This document shows positions 33,900 through 42,048 of a stretch of DNA of 64,000 bases, piece after piece. Source of the DNA: Novosphingobium rosa NBRC 15208 (GTDB lineage: Bacteria; Pseudomonadota; Alphaproteobacteria; Sphingomonadales; Sphingomonadaceae); assembly GCF_001598555.1 (NCBI RefSeq), contig NZ_BCZE01000020.1:51043-115042 (forward strand), in the 5' to 3' direction. Numbering within the stretch: position 1 is the first letter of the stretch; every line of letters starts with the position of its first letter. The notes beneath the pieces were generated by a model. That model did not search any database. It saw only the letters and a program-made list of their open reading frames with translations, and was not told the origin of the DNA. The position numbers were made by a program, and so were the translations under genes.

Positions 33900-34874
33900 A
33901 TGATCGATCTTGTCGCTTCCAGCCAGCTTATGCGCATGGTCATTCTGATGGGCGTCTTCGCGCTTGTCATGCTGCTCAGCCTGCTGATCAGCATGGCGGT
34001 GGCGCGGCAGGCCAGAGTGAGGCGCAGCCTGCGCGGCCTCGCGGGCTTCGAGAGCGACGTGGGCGAAGCCTCGCTCTCCACCCGCAACCGCGATGCCTGG
34101 ACAAGGCTGGTGGCGCGGATCGAGCGGGCGGGTATATCGCTGTCGGACACGCGCGAGGACAGCCTGCGCCAGACGCTGAAGGCGGCGGGTTACACCTCGC
34201 CCGCGGCGCCGCGGCTCTATTCGCTGCTGCGGCTGCTGCTGGTGGTGGGGCTGCCGCTGGTCTTCGTCACGCTCGTCGTCGCCCATGGGCGGCAGGTGTC
34301 GCCCGTTGGCCTCTATCTGCTGGGCTGTTTCTGGGCGGGGGTGGGGCTCTATCTGCCGATGCTGCATGTGCGCCTGCGGGCAGAGCGGCGGCGCGAGGCG
34401 ATCATCAACGGTTTCCCCGATTGCCTCGACCTGATGCTGATCTGCGTGGAATCCGGCTATGGCATGGAGGCGGCGCTCGACCGCGTGGCGCGCGAGATGG
34501 CCGTGTCGCATCCGCAGGTCGCGCGGCTGCTGACCGAGGCCACGCTGCGCCAGCGGGCGGGCGCCAGCCGGGAGGCCGCCCTGCGCCTGCTGGCCGAGGA
34601 TGCCGACGTTGACGAGGTGCGTTCCTTTGCGACGCTGATGATCCAGTCCGACAAGCTGGGCACCAGCATCGCCACCACCCTGCGCGTCTATGCCGCCGAA
34701 ATGCGCGAGCGGCGCCGGATGCGGGCCGAGGAAAAGGCTCATCGTATTCCGGTGCTGATTTCCATCCCGCTGGTCACCTGCATGCTGCCGGTGATGATTG
34801 GCGTGCTGATGCTGCCTGCGGTGATCGTCACCATTCGCAAGCTTATTCCCGCCATGCTGGGGGCAGGAGCCTGA
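33900..34874 (+). CDS. tadC: TadC-type inner-membrane platform protein
   Basis: A 324-residue F-domain protein, paralogue of TadB, starting 1 base after its stop. INGFPDCLDLMLICVESGYGMEAALDRV and MIQSDKLGTSIATTLRVYA are the family blocks, followed by a C-terminal membrane pair. The partner of TadB in the Flp assembly platform. Confidence 0.92.
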   Translation: MIDLVASSQLMRMVILMGVFALVMLLSLLISMAVARQARVRRSLRGLAGFESDVGEASLSTRNRDAWTRLVARIERAGISLSDTREDSLRQTLKAAGYTSPAAPRLYSLLRLLLVVGLPLVFVTLVVAHGRQVSPVGLYLLGCFWAGVGLYLPMLHVRLRAERRREAIINGFPDCLDLMLICVESGYGMEAALDRVAREMAVSHPQVARLLTEATLRQRAGASREAALRLLAEDADVDEVRSFATLMIQSDKLGTSIATTLRVYAAEMRERRRMRAEEKAHRIPVLISIPLVTCMLPVMIGVLMLPAVIVTIRKLIPAMLGAGA

Positions 34875-34875
34875 T

Positions 34876-35589
34876 ATGAAAACCATGGTTCTCCCCCTTC
34901 TGTTGCTGTCCGTGCCCCTGTCGCTGGGCGGGTGCGGATTGCTGCACGCACATCACCGCGCCGCGATGCTGCCCGCGACGCCGGCTCCGGCCATGCCGGA
35001 CCCCGCCATGAAGGCGCGATCGGCGCTGGATCAGGGGCGCCGGGCCCTTGATGCCGGGCAGCCGGGAGCGGCCATCGAGGCTTTCGTCAACGCGCTGGGG
35101 GACCGTGCCACGCTGGCGCCGGCGCTCAACGGGCTGGGTGTGGCTTACGCCCGGCTCGGCTCTTTCGACAGCGCGCAGCGGATGTTCGAGGAGGCCGCGT
35201 CCATCGCCCCCGAAAACCCGGAGTTTGCGACCAATCTGGCGCATCTTCGCGACAGCGTCATGCAGGCCGATGTTGCGCCTGCGCCGCCCAGCCCGCCTGC
35301 GCCTGCCAGCCCCGCTGTCGATCCAAGGCTGACCCGGCTCTCGTCGCATGAGGTGCTGGTGCATGCGGCGCCGCCTGAGCCCACTTTGCGCAAGGCGCCC
35401 TTGCATGCGCGTCTTGCCCTGCGGCGGATTGCCGGTCCGGCAACTGCCGCGGCGCCTGCCGTCGCCATGTCAGGCCCCAACGACAGGCCTTCACCGGCAG
35501 CGACGGTAAAGCCGCGTCTTGTGACCAATCCCTATCTGCCTGCCACCACGGCCGCTGAAGGGCGCGCGCCCCTCTCGCCGCAATCCTAG
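34876..35589 (+). CDS. tadD: TadD-like TPR lipoprotein
   Basis: A 237-residue protein starting 1 base after tadC. The lipobox SLGGC places Cys20 as the lipidated residue. Residues 45-125 form two to three TPR units (ALNGLGVAYARLGSFDSAQRMFEEA, then SIAPENPEFATNLAHL). The C-terminal half is a low-complexity Pro/Ala stretch. TadD helps secretin assembly at the outer membrane. Confidence 0.8.
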   Translation: MKTMVLPLLLLSVPLSLGGCGLLHAHHRAAMLPATPAPAMPDPAMKARSALDQGRRALDAGQPGAAIEAFVNALGDRATLAPALNGLGVAYARLGSFDSAQRMFEEAASIAPENPEFATNLAHLRDSVMQADVAPAPPSPPAPASPAVDPRLTRLSSHEVLVHAAPPEPTLRKAPLHARLALRRIAGPATAAAPAVAMSGPNDRPSPAATVKPRLVTNPYLPATTAAEGRAPLSPQS

Positions 35590-35597
35590 AGGTTTCG

Positions 35598-36086
35598 ATG
35601 ATGACCAACCTCCTGCTGATCCCTTTCTGTCTGGCCGGAGCCGTGCTGGACCTGCGCTTTCGGCGCCTGCCCAATCTTCTGAACACCGCCATGGTGATCT
35701 GCGGTCTGTTGGTGACGGCAAGCAGCGGTTCTCTCGGTGATCTTGCCAGTCATGCGATGCATGTCGGACTGGCCCTGATGGCGGGGGGACTGCTGTTCTA
35801 TCTGGGGATCGTGGGGGGCGGGGATGCCAAATTCTACGCGGCGGCGGCGGCCTGGTTCGGCATCGGGCAGGCGTGGTGGCTGGCGCTGGCCATCGTGTTC
35901 AGCGGTGGGGTGATGGCGTTCTGCTGGATGTCGGCGCGGCTTTTGGCCACGCGTTCGATCTCGGGCCGTGGGCGTGACGGTCAACGCGTCAGTCTGCCTT
36001 ACGGGGTGCCCATCGCGATGGGGGCGATGATCGTGCTGGCCGTTCAGGACAGCATTGTCGGTCTGTTGCTCGCAATGCCCGGATAA
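35598..36086 (+). CDS. cpaA: Prepilin peptidase, CpaA/TadV type
   Basis: A 162-residue, membrane-embedded A24 aspartic protease. The two catalytic Asp residues are in AVLDLRFRRLPN (near residue 18) and GGGDAKFYAA (near 75). It removes the leader of Flp pilins and the TadE/F pseudopilins. In most loci this gene lies near the pilin; here it is the last gene, 11.3 kb from flp. It is convergent with the sensor kinase 21 bases on. Confidence 0.9.
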   Translation: MMTNLLLIPFCLAGAVLDLRFRRLPNLLNTAMVICGLLVTASSGSLGDLASHAMHVGLALMAGGLLFYLGIVGGGDAKFYAAAAAWFGIGQAWWLALAIVFSGGVMAFCWMSARLLATRSISGRGRDGQRVSLPYGVPIAMGAMIVLAVQDSIVGLLLAMPG

Positions 36087-36107
36087 AGATTATGTCGCAC
36101 TTTTATC

Positions 36108-37967
36108 TCAGTCCTCGGAAAGACGCGGCATCGTAAAATGAAAGCGCGTGCCTTTGCCGGTCGTGCTCTCGGCCCAGATCCGGCCTTCATTGGCTTCCAC
36201 GATGGTGCGGCAGATCGACAGGCCCACACCCATGCCATCTGGCTTGGTGGTGGTAAAGGCCGAGAACAGCCTGTCACGGATGTCCACGGCAAGGCCGGGC
36301 CCCGTGTCGGCCACGGTGACCCTGACCATACCTGGCACATCAGGGCGGGTGCTCACCACCAACTCGCGGCGCGCGCTTTGCTCCATGGCGTCACAGGCAT
36401 TGCGGATCAGATTGAGCAGCACCTGCTGGATTTGAACGCGATCAACGAAGACCGGCGAAGCCTGCGGATGCAGGTCGAACGAGACGTGAATGCCCTTTTC
36501 CTCCGCCCCCATCAGGGCGAGGACGCAGCTTTCCTGAATAAGCAGAGGCAGGTCTTCTATCGCGCGTTCGATGTGGCCGCGCGTCACGAAATCGCGCAGG
36601 CGGCGCAGGATCTGCCCGGCGCGCAAGGCTTCCTGCGCCGCCTCGTCAAGAGCGTCGCGCAGCATCGGCAGGGTCGCAGCGTCCGCCATCCCCATCTGGC
36701 CGCGCACGGACTGGACATAGTTGACCACGGCCGCGATCGGCTGGTTGAGTTCATGCGCCAGTGTCGAGGCCATGGTCCCCATGGCGCTCATGCGCGCGAC
36801 ATGGATCAGTTCGGATTGCAGCCTTTCCAGCTCGGCCTGTGCCTCCAGCCGCTCGGTCAGATCGCGCATGACGGCGGTGAACACATGCGTCCCGCCGTCC
36901 CGCGCTTCGCCGATCGAGAGTTCCACCGGGATTTCACGGCCATCCCGGTGGCGGGCATGAACGAAGCGCACCTTACCGATGACATGCGGATCACCCTCGT
37001 TGAGGTAGCGGCGCAGATGGGCATCGTGCTGCTCGGCATCGGGCGAGGTCATCAGGATGCTGACGTTGCTGCCGATTACCTCCATGGCTTCATAGCCGAA
37101 CATCTGCCTGGCGGCATCGCTGAAAGACAGGATCTCGCCCCGGGCGTCGATGACAACCATCGCATCGGGAACAGTAGCTAGGATCGATGTCAGCAGGTTT
37201 TCGCGGGCGCGCAGCCTGTCCTGCGCGGCGCGCTGCCGGGTGATGTCGGTGATCACCTTGGCGAAACCGCGCAAGGCGCCATCATCGTCGAAGAGCGCGG
37301 TCAGCGAGACCGCGGCGAGGAATTCGCTGCCATCCTTGCGCAGCCGCCACTCCTCGCTCTCGAAGCGGCCCTCGCGCCGCGCCCGGGTCATATCCGCCTC
37401 CGCCTTGCCGATCGCCAGCGAGCGGAGCGGATAGAACATCGAGCAATGTTTGCCCACGACCTCTTCCTCGGTCCAGCCCTTGAGCCGTTCCGCCCCCTTG
37501 TTCCAGATGGTGACATGCCCCAGGCCATCGAGCATGTAGATGGCATGGCCTTGTGCCCCGTCGATCAGGAGGTTGAGTTCTTCGGCCAATTGTTTCGACG
37601 CCCGTGCGTTGTGTTGTGCCCGCTGATAGCTCGTGACAAGCTGGCGGCGGACACGGTTGATGATCTCGCCCAGCAGAACCATGCCGCCGGCGACCGCGAA
37701 AAAGATCGCGGCATTGACCTGATCGGCCGGACCGATTGCCGAAGAGCCGGAGAAATACAGCCCGAAGCCCAGGGCCAGCAGGCTGGCCACGGCGGCAGGG
37801 GCCGGCCCGCAAACCAGGACCACGGCCATGATGACCGGCGCGAAGGGCAAATAGGCTGCCTTCTGGCCAAGGTAAGGGGTCAGGGCCCAGCGCAGCACTG
37901 CCACATACAGCACGCCTGCAATCGCGACACCGAAACGCAGCGGGCGCGATCCTTGCCATCCCCACAT
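36108..37967 (-). CDS. FixL-like sensor histidine kinase with heme-PAS signature
   Basis: A 619-residue kinase. Residues 10-105 form a DUF4118-type membrane region; two PAS domains follow (about 130-245 and 255-375); then HisKA with His405 (STLAHELNQP) and an HATPase domain (NLIRNACDAM, DTGPGLA, GMGVGLSI). The second PAS is closest to FixL: GDPHVIGKVRF aligns with the heme segment of Bradyrhizobium FixL, keeping the proximal His (His328) and the regulatory Arg six residues later (Arg334). It may therefore bind heme and sense oxygen or another gas. The cognate FixJ-like regulator is divergently encoded. Confidence 0.85.
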   Translation of the reverse strand: MWGWQGSRPLRFGVAIAGVLYVAVLRWALTPYLGQKAAYLPFAPVIMAVVLVCGPAPAAVASLLALGFGLYFSGSSAIGPADQVNAAIFFAVAGGMVLLGEIINRVRRQLVTSYQRAQHNARASKQLAEELNLLIDGAQGHAIYMLDGLGHVTIWNKGAERLKGWTEEEVVGKHCSMFYPLRSLAIGKAEADMTRARREGRFESEEWRLRKDGSEFLAAVSLTALFDDDGALRGFAKVITDITRQRAAQDRLRARENLLTSILATVPDAMVVIDARGEILSFSDAARQMFGYEAMEVIGSNVSILMTSPDAEQHDAHLRRYLNEGDPHVIGKVRFVHARHRDGREIPVELSIGEARDGGTHVFTAVMRDLTERLEAQAELERLQSELIHVARMSAMGTMASTLAHELNQPIAAVVNYVQSVRGQMGMADAATLPMLRDALDEAAQEALRAGQILRRLRDFVTRGHIERAIEDLPLLIQESCVLALMGAEEKGIHVSFDLHPQASPVFVDRVQIQQVLLNLIRNACDAMEQSARRELVVSTRPDVPGMVRVTVADTGPGLAVDIRDRLFSAFTTTKPDGMGVGLSICRTIVEANEGRIWAESTTGKGTRFHFTMPRLSED

Positions 37968-38414
37968 TCCACTCAGCCCCTCCCCCGGGGTGGGATGACC
38001 TAAGCGGTAAAGCCTTTCTCCGGTCGCCCCTGACAGGGGTTATACGCGCTTTTCTGTTCTGGTGGAATGCCTTGGTATATCTCTGCCTTTGGGGTTTTAT
38101 CACTTCCTTCATGATCGACGACTGCATTCTGGAGCAAGTTGTGTCCGGGTTCCATTCGAAATATTACGGAGGCGGCAGAACTATTTGCCTGATCCCAGCG
38201 TGAGCGGGTCATCTTCGTGACGAGTGGGTGGAAGGACTTTGCCGATCGAAGCCATTGTCCCTGATTGAGACATTGAGGCGAGGCCCGCGCTCGTCAGGGG
38301 ATTGAGCATCCCGGGCAAGCGTGAGACAGTGCAAGCCAAAGACGGCGCAAGGATCGGAGCCGCAAAGAGGGTGTAGGCAAGGTTCACCGGCAGGCCTTTC
38401 GGGGGAGAGGATTG
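37968..38414. promoter_or_regulatory. 447-bp divergent region between sensor and response-regulator genes
   Basis: No gene is supported here. The region must hold the promoters of both genes. I saw no FixK/FNR-type TTGAT-N4-ATCAA box. The response regulator's ribosome site GGGGGAGAGG is at its right end. Confidence 0.5.
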
Positions 38415-39107
38415 ATGAGTGACAGGCAACTCGTCCATATCGTGGACGATGAAATTGCAATGCAGCGTTCGCTCGATTTTCTGCTGAGTACGGCAGGCTA
38501 TAATGTGCAGCGGTGGTCCAGCGGGGAAAGTTTCCTGCGCGGGATCACTCCCGAAGCGCGGGGCTGTGTTCTGCTCGACATTCGTATGCCCGGTATCGAC
38601 GGACTGGAAGTGCAAGCGCGCATGGCCGCGCAGGGACTCGATTTCCCTGTCATCATGCTCAGCGGGCATGGTGACATATCGCTGTCTGTGCGGGCGATGA
38701 AGGCTGGCGCCGTGGATTTTCTGGAAAAACCTTGTGAGCGGGACCGGCTTCTGGAGGTCGTGCTCCTGGCCTTCGCGCATTTGCACAACCGGGAGGCCTG
38801 GGCCGACCGGCGCCAGACAGCCTGCACACGCATCGCCCGTTTGACTGAGCGCGAGCGGCAGGTGCTTGACGGATTGGCCTGCGGCTATCCCAACAGGGCT
38901 ATCGCTGAGGATCTGGGCATCAGCGTCAGGACGGTTGAGGTCTATCGCGCCAATCTGATGGGCAAGATGCAACTGACGAATTTCGCCGATACGCTGCGTA
39001 TCGCTTTCGCGGCAGGGCTCGGCTCGGCGTCGCGATGGCAGAGCCTCTACGGTGCCATGACAGGGCCGGATGATGGGCTGCAGGCCGGTAGCAGGATCAT
39101 GGGATGA
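38415..39107 (+). CDS. FixJ-like response regulator
   Basis: A 230-residue regulator. ATG 38415 is chosen over the TTG three bases earlier because it is 4 bases after GGGGGAGAGG. The receiver has the acidic pocket DDE at 11-13 and phospho-acceptor Asp55 (VLLDIRMPG), Lys in FLEKP, and a LuxR-type HTH (LTERERQVLDGLACGYPNRAIAEDL, SVRTVEVYRANLM). This is the FixJ/StyR/NodW architecture. It should receive phosphate from the divergent FixL-like kinase. Targets unknown. Confidence 0.9.
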   Translation: MSDRQLVHIVDDEIAMQRSLDFLLSTAGYNVQRWSSGESFLRGITPEARGCVLLDIRMPGIDGLEVQARMAAQGLDFPVIMLSGHGDISLSVRAMKAGAVDFLEKPCERDRLLEVVLLAFAHLHNREAWADRRQTACTRIARLTERERQVLDGLACGYPNRAIAEDLGISVRTVEVYRANLMGKMQLTNFADTLRIAFAAGLGSASRWQSLYGAMTGPDDGLQAGSRIMG

Positions 39108-39189
39108 TGGTGATTGCTCGCCTTAAAGCGATCACGAAAAGCAAGACAAAGCTGGATGCCCTGAACGCGCATTGCGCTTGCAGGGCTTA

Positions 39190-39400
39190 GCTTCAATGGC
39201 GCGTGCGGTGTTTCGGCCAGCAAATTTCGCCATCCAGACGCTTGCGCCATTGCCTGAACGGAGTTGCGCTGAAAGACCTGCGGCGCATGGGCAAGAGCCC
39301 GGTCACCGGCTTTATGCCACATGTGACTTCGATATTGTTGAAGTGGTCGAGATCGATCGCGACCATCACGACAGCACGCGGAGGGTGATTGGCATTGATC
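39190..39400 (-). pseudogene. Degenerate GGDEF (diguanylate cyclase) fragment
   Basis: On the minus strand one frame reads VAIDLDHFNNI and another, frameshifted, GHKAGDRALAHAPQVFQRN, which together are the central part of a GGDEF domain (DLDHFK-N-GH-AGD-AL); a later RLDGE resembles the signature loop. At least two frameshifts separate them and the ends are missing, so it is a decayed remnant. Confidence 0.6.
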
Positions 39401-39448
39401 CCAAGACGGTCCAACATGATCGCCCGCCCGATCACGGCGTGATTCCGG

Positions 39449-39555
39449 AACGCCCAGGGCTGATTATGAACCACAAGAAGCTCTACCCCCTCTATCGGGA
39501 GGAAGGACTGTCTGTGCGCCGCCGCCGTGGCCGCGAGCAGGTTCGTGGCAGCCGG
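39449..39555 (+). pseudogene. IS3-family transposase OrfB fragment
   Basis: About 35 codons read MNHKKLYPLYREEGLSVRRRRGR, the conserved helper region of IS3-family (IS2/IS407-like) OrfB transposases just before the DDE domain. Nothing else of the element, including terminal repeats, is recognisable. Confidence 0.65.
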
Positions 39556-39940
39556 ATGGGTTATCTTGCTGGTCGGGATAGGTCCAGTGTACCGCAGGAT
39601 CTGCCGCACCATGCCTGCATTCACTTCCGCTTTACAAGAGACGCACTCTATCTCTGGGATCTGGAGCGGGACGGCAAGCCCGTTAATGTTGAGGTTCAAG
39701 GCCCGATGACTCTGGGCAACGCCAATCTGGTCTTGGAGGCGGCCTTGAGCGGGATCGGGGGCGTCATGTCGGTTGGTCAATATCCTGCCGGAATGGAACC
39801 ACTCTTTCCCTGGGGCCTGCCTTTACTATCCAGCCAATCGCCATCTGCCGACCGCCTTGCGTCTCTTTGCTGAAGCGGTCCGGGAATGGGCTGCTGGGTA
39901 TGGGGCTGACCAGCGGAAAAGGAGCTGAACGAATGGCAGC
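39550..39940 (+). pseudogene. C-terminal fragment of a LysR regulator with frameshift
   Basis: The frame reads VPQDLPHHACIHFRF, LERDGKPVNVEVQGPMTLGN and LEAALSGIGGVMS, the second half of a LysR substrate-binding domain. Near 39822 the reading shifts by one base into LYYPANRHLPTALRLFAEAVREW, the usual C-terminus. The DNA-binding half is absent; the IS3 fragment lies at its truncated end. Confidence 0.7.
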
Positions 39941-40057
39941 TTTCAGGACTTCGATTTTGAGGGCCAGATGTCGGCTTTGTCAGCGGAATCTGTCTCTACC
40001 TCGGCCTGTTTTCTATTATATCCTCAATGAATACCATTTGCCTGATAAATTTTATTT

Positions 40058-40954
40058 TTATAGGTCCGAGAAGGCTCCCAGAAATTTCAGAAGGTTGCGC
40101 GAAGGACTGCCCAGCGGCGTGTTAGGGGAGAGCACGATCAACATCTGGCGCTGGGCCCAGTCATTGGATAGGGGAATGACGTCCAGCGCCATGGCTGCGG
40201 CAAAGCCCTGTGCTGCGATAAGCGGAAGGACCCCAAAGCCGAAACCAGCCTCCACCATCCGGCAAACACCATCAAAACTGCGCACCTGCATGCGCAGGCG
40301 CAAATGCCTTTCTGCTTTGGCGCTCTCCTGTATCAAGCGGCTGGTCAGGGCAGTGCTGCTGACCAAGCCAACGAAATCTTGATCGGCCACATCGAGAAAC
40401 GAAATCTCCTCCTGCGGTTGCAGCCGCCCGAGCGGTGCCAGCAAGGCCAGCCGGTCCGACCTGTAGGGCATGACCTCCATCTGATCGAGGGCAGCGGATG
40501 ACCCTTCGACGACGATACCGATGTCCGCCTGGCCCGACATCAGGGCTGAAACGATGCCGGCGCTCATGTTCTCTTCCAGATCGATGCGAACATCGGGGTG
40601 AACCCGGGCAAAGGCTGCCAGATCCGCCGGCAGGAACTGGATGATAGCGGATGGGTTGGTTTGCAGGCGGATCGTCCCGCGAAGGCCATCCGCGAAATCG
40701 GCCATCTCGCCCTCGATGTCGCGGACCTGTTCCAGCAGGGTCTTGGCGCGGGCCAGCAGCGACTGGCCAGCGGGCGTCAGGGATATGCCATGACGTCCCC
40801 GCCGGAACAGCTTTACGCGCAGTCGCCCCTCCAACAGCGAAATGCGGCGTGAAGCCGCGGCCAGCGCGAGATGAGACTGGTTGGCCGCTTCGCTCAGCTT
40901 TCCGCTCTCCGCGGCCCGGACGAAAAGTTTCAGCGTCACAAGGTCATCGAGCAT
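40058..40954 (-). CDS. LysR-family regulator
   Basis: A 298-residue regulator with HTH at 1-60 (LSEAANQSHLALAAASRRISLLE) and substrate-binding domain from about 90 (LRGTIRLQTNPSAIIQFLP). It is divergent from the outer-membrane transporter and GMC oxidoreductase genes and so is their likely activator; palindromic GCGAAAT motifs lie between. The inducer is probably the substrate or product of the oxidoreductase. The 3' flank is unusually AT-rich. Confidence 0.85.
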   Translation of the reverse strand: MLDDLVTLKLFVRAAESGKLSEAANQSHLALAAASRRISLLEGRLRVKLFRRGRHGISLTPAGQSLLARAKTLLEQVRDIEGEMADFADGLRGTIRLQTNPSAIIQFLPADLAAFARVHPDVRIDLEENMSAGIVSALMSGQADIGIVVEGSSAALDQMEVMPYRSDRLALLAPLGRLQPQEEISFLDVADQDFVGLVSSTALTSRLIQESAKAERHLRLRMQVRSFDGVCRMVEAGFGFGVLPLIAAQGFAAAMALDVIPLSNDWAQRQMLIVLSPNTPLGSPSRNLLKFLGAFSDL

Positions 40955-40977
40955 GCGGTGCTCTCTTCAAATTCAAG

Positions 40978-41011
40978 ATTTCGCCGTTTGCGAAATTTAA
41001 CTTAGCGAAAT
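40978..41011. promoter_or_regulatory. LysR-type operator: ATTTCGC/GCGAAAT repeats
   Basis: ATTTCGC (40978-40984) and GCGAAAT (40990-40996) form a perfect inverted repeat with a 5-base centre; a third copy of GCGAAAT lies at 41005-41011. It is placed between a LysR start (40954) and the divergent transporter start (41102), as expected of a recognition site plus activation site. Confidence 0.55.
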
Positions 41012-41101
41012 GCACATATACTCCTCGTCGGGATGGCGCAATACAGGCCGCGAACAACACCCCTCCCAGAGGGTGATATCGCGAAAATGGAGAGGGACCC
41101 C

Positions 41102-41992
41102 ATGCGCAAATGGATTTCGCGCGCCCGGCTTTGGTCGGGCGCATTGGCTTTGGCCTGTCTGGCGGGGGCAACCTCGGCCTCGGCTCAGGCCATCGATGCC
41201 GGAGATTATGTGCCGGCGCCTTCGGGAACGCAGCTGGGTCTCGTTTATCTGCAATATGCCCATTCGGGCGCTCTCTATGCTCATGGACAAAAGGTCGATG
41301 ACAAGGCGTCACTCGATACGGCCATCGCCATTCTGCGTTACGTCGGTTTCACGAAGGTGGCCGGGCACACGCTCGATTACCAGATCCTTCAGCCCTATGG
41401 CGCGATCTGGTCCGGAGGGTCGACGGCCTCGCTGGGCAAGACCTCCGGCTTTGCGGACACGATCCTGGTCAGCACGCTGTGGCTGCATGAAAATGCGAAG
41501 ATCGGCACCTATTTCGGCGTCACGCCGTATCTCTATCTGCCGACGGGCAATTACAACCATGCCCAGTCGCTCAATCTGGGGGAAAATCGCTGGAAGGGGT
41601 CGTTCCAGGCGGTTCTGTCGCAAAAGTTGTCGAAGCGCTTCATCGCCGAGGTTGCCGGGGATGTGATGGTCTATGGCAACAACACCAATTACGGGATCGC
41701 CAGCCAGACCCTTTCCCAGAAGCCGACCTTCCGGGTGCAGGGTTTCGCGCGCTACCTCCTCGATGACAAGAACGAGCTGAACCTGCGGCTGATGTATGTG
41801 GGCGGCGGGCGCCAGACGGTGGCCGGTCTGGATCAGGACAATGTCACCAAGACGACCTCGATCCTGGGCACCTGGCGGACCTCGATCAGCCCGAAATGGC
41901 AGCTGATGACCCAGGTGGGCGGCGATCTGCATGTCGAGAACGGCTTCAGGGAAGGCGCCCGCGCCCAGCTGCGCATCCTCCGGATTTTCTGA
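41102..41992 (+). CDS. Outer-membrane transporter, phenol-degradation meta-pathway type
   Basis: A 296-residue beta-barrel protein. ATG 41102 follows GGAGAGGG and opens a signal peptide ending TSASAQA. The repeating amphipathic strands (DTILVSTLWLHENAKIGTYFGVTPYLYLPTGNYN, shown in part) and C-terminal RILRIF are those of the Phenol_MetA_deg family, which transports hydrophobic aromatics or alcohols. It precedes the GMC oxidoreductase by 56 bases, so uptake and oxidation are probably coupled. Confidence 0.75.
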   Translation: MRKWISRARLWSGALALACLAGATSASAQAIDAGDYVPAPSGTQLGLVYLQYAHSGALYAHGQKVDDKASLDTAIAILRYVGFTKVAGHTLDYQILQPYGAIWSGGSTASLGKTSGFADTILVSTLWLHENAKIGTYFGVTPYLYLPTGNYNHAQSLNLGENRWKGSFQAVLSQKLSKRFIAEVAGDVMVYGNNTNYGIASQTLSQKPTFRVQGFARYLLDDKNELNLRLMYVGGGRQTVAGLDQDNVTKTTSILGTWRTSISPKWQLMTQVGGDLHVENGFREGARAQLRILRIF

Positions 41993-42048
41993 CGTCCATC
42001 AACATAAGGAAGCCTTGCGGGGGCGGGCTTCGACACGGGAGAGAGTGA

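Noticed and set aside
31943..34150. 735-codon minus-strand ORF
   Set aside because: Runs antisense across cpaF, tadB and tadC; not a gene.
38181..38972. Minus-strand ORF over the FixJ-like gene and its upstream region
   Set aside because: No domain; overlaps a convincing response regulator.
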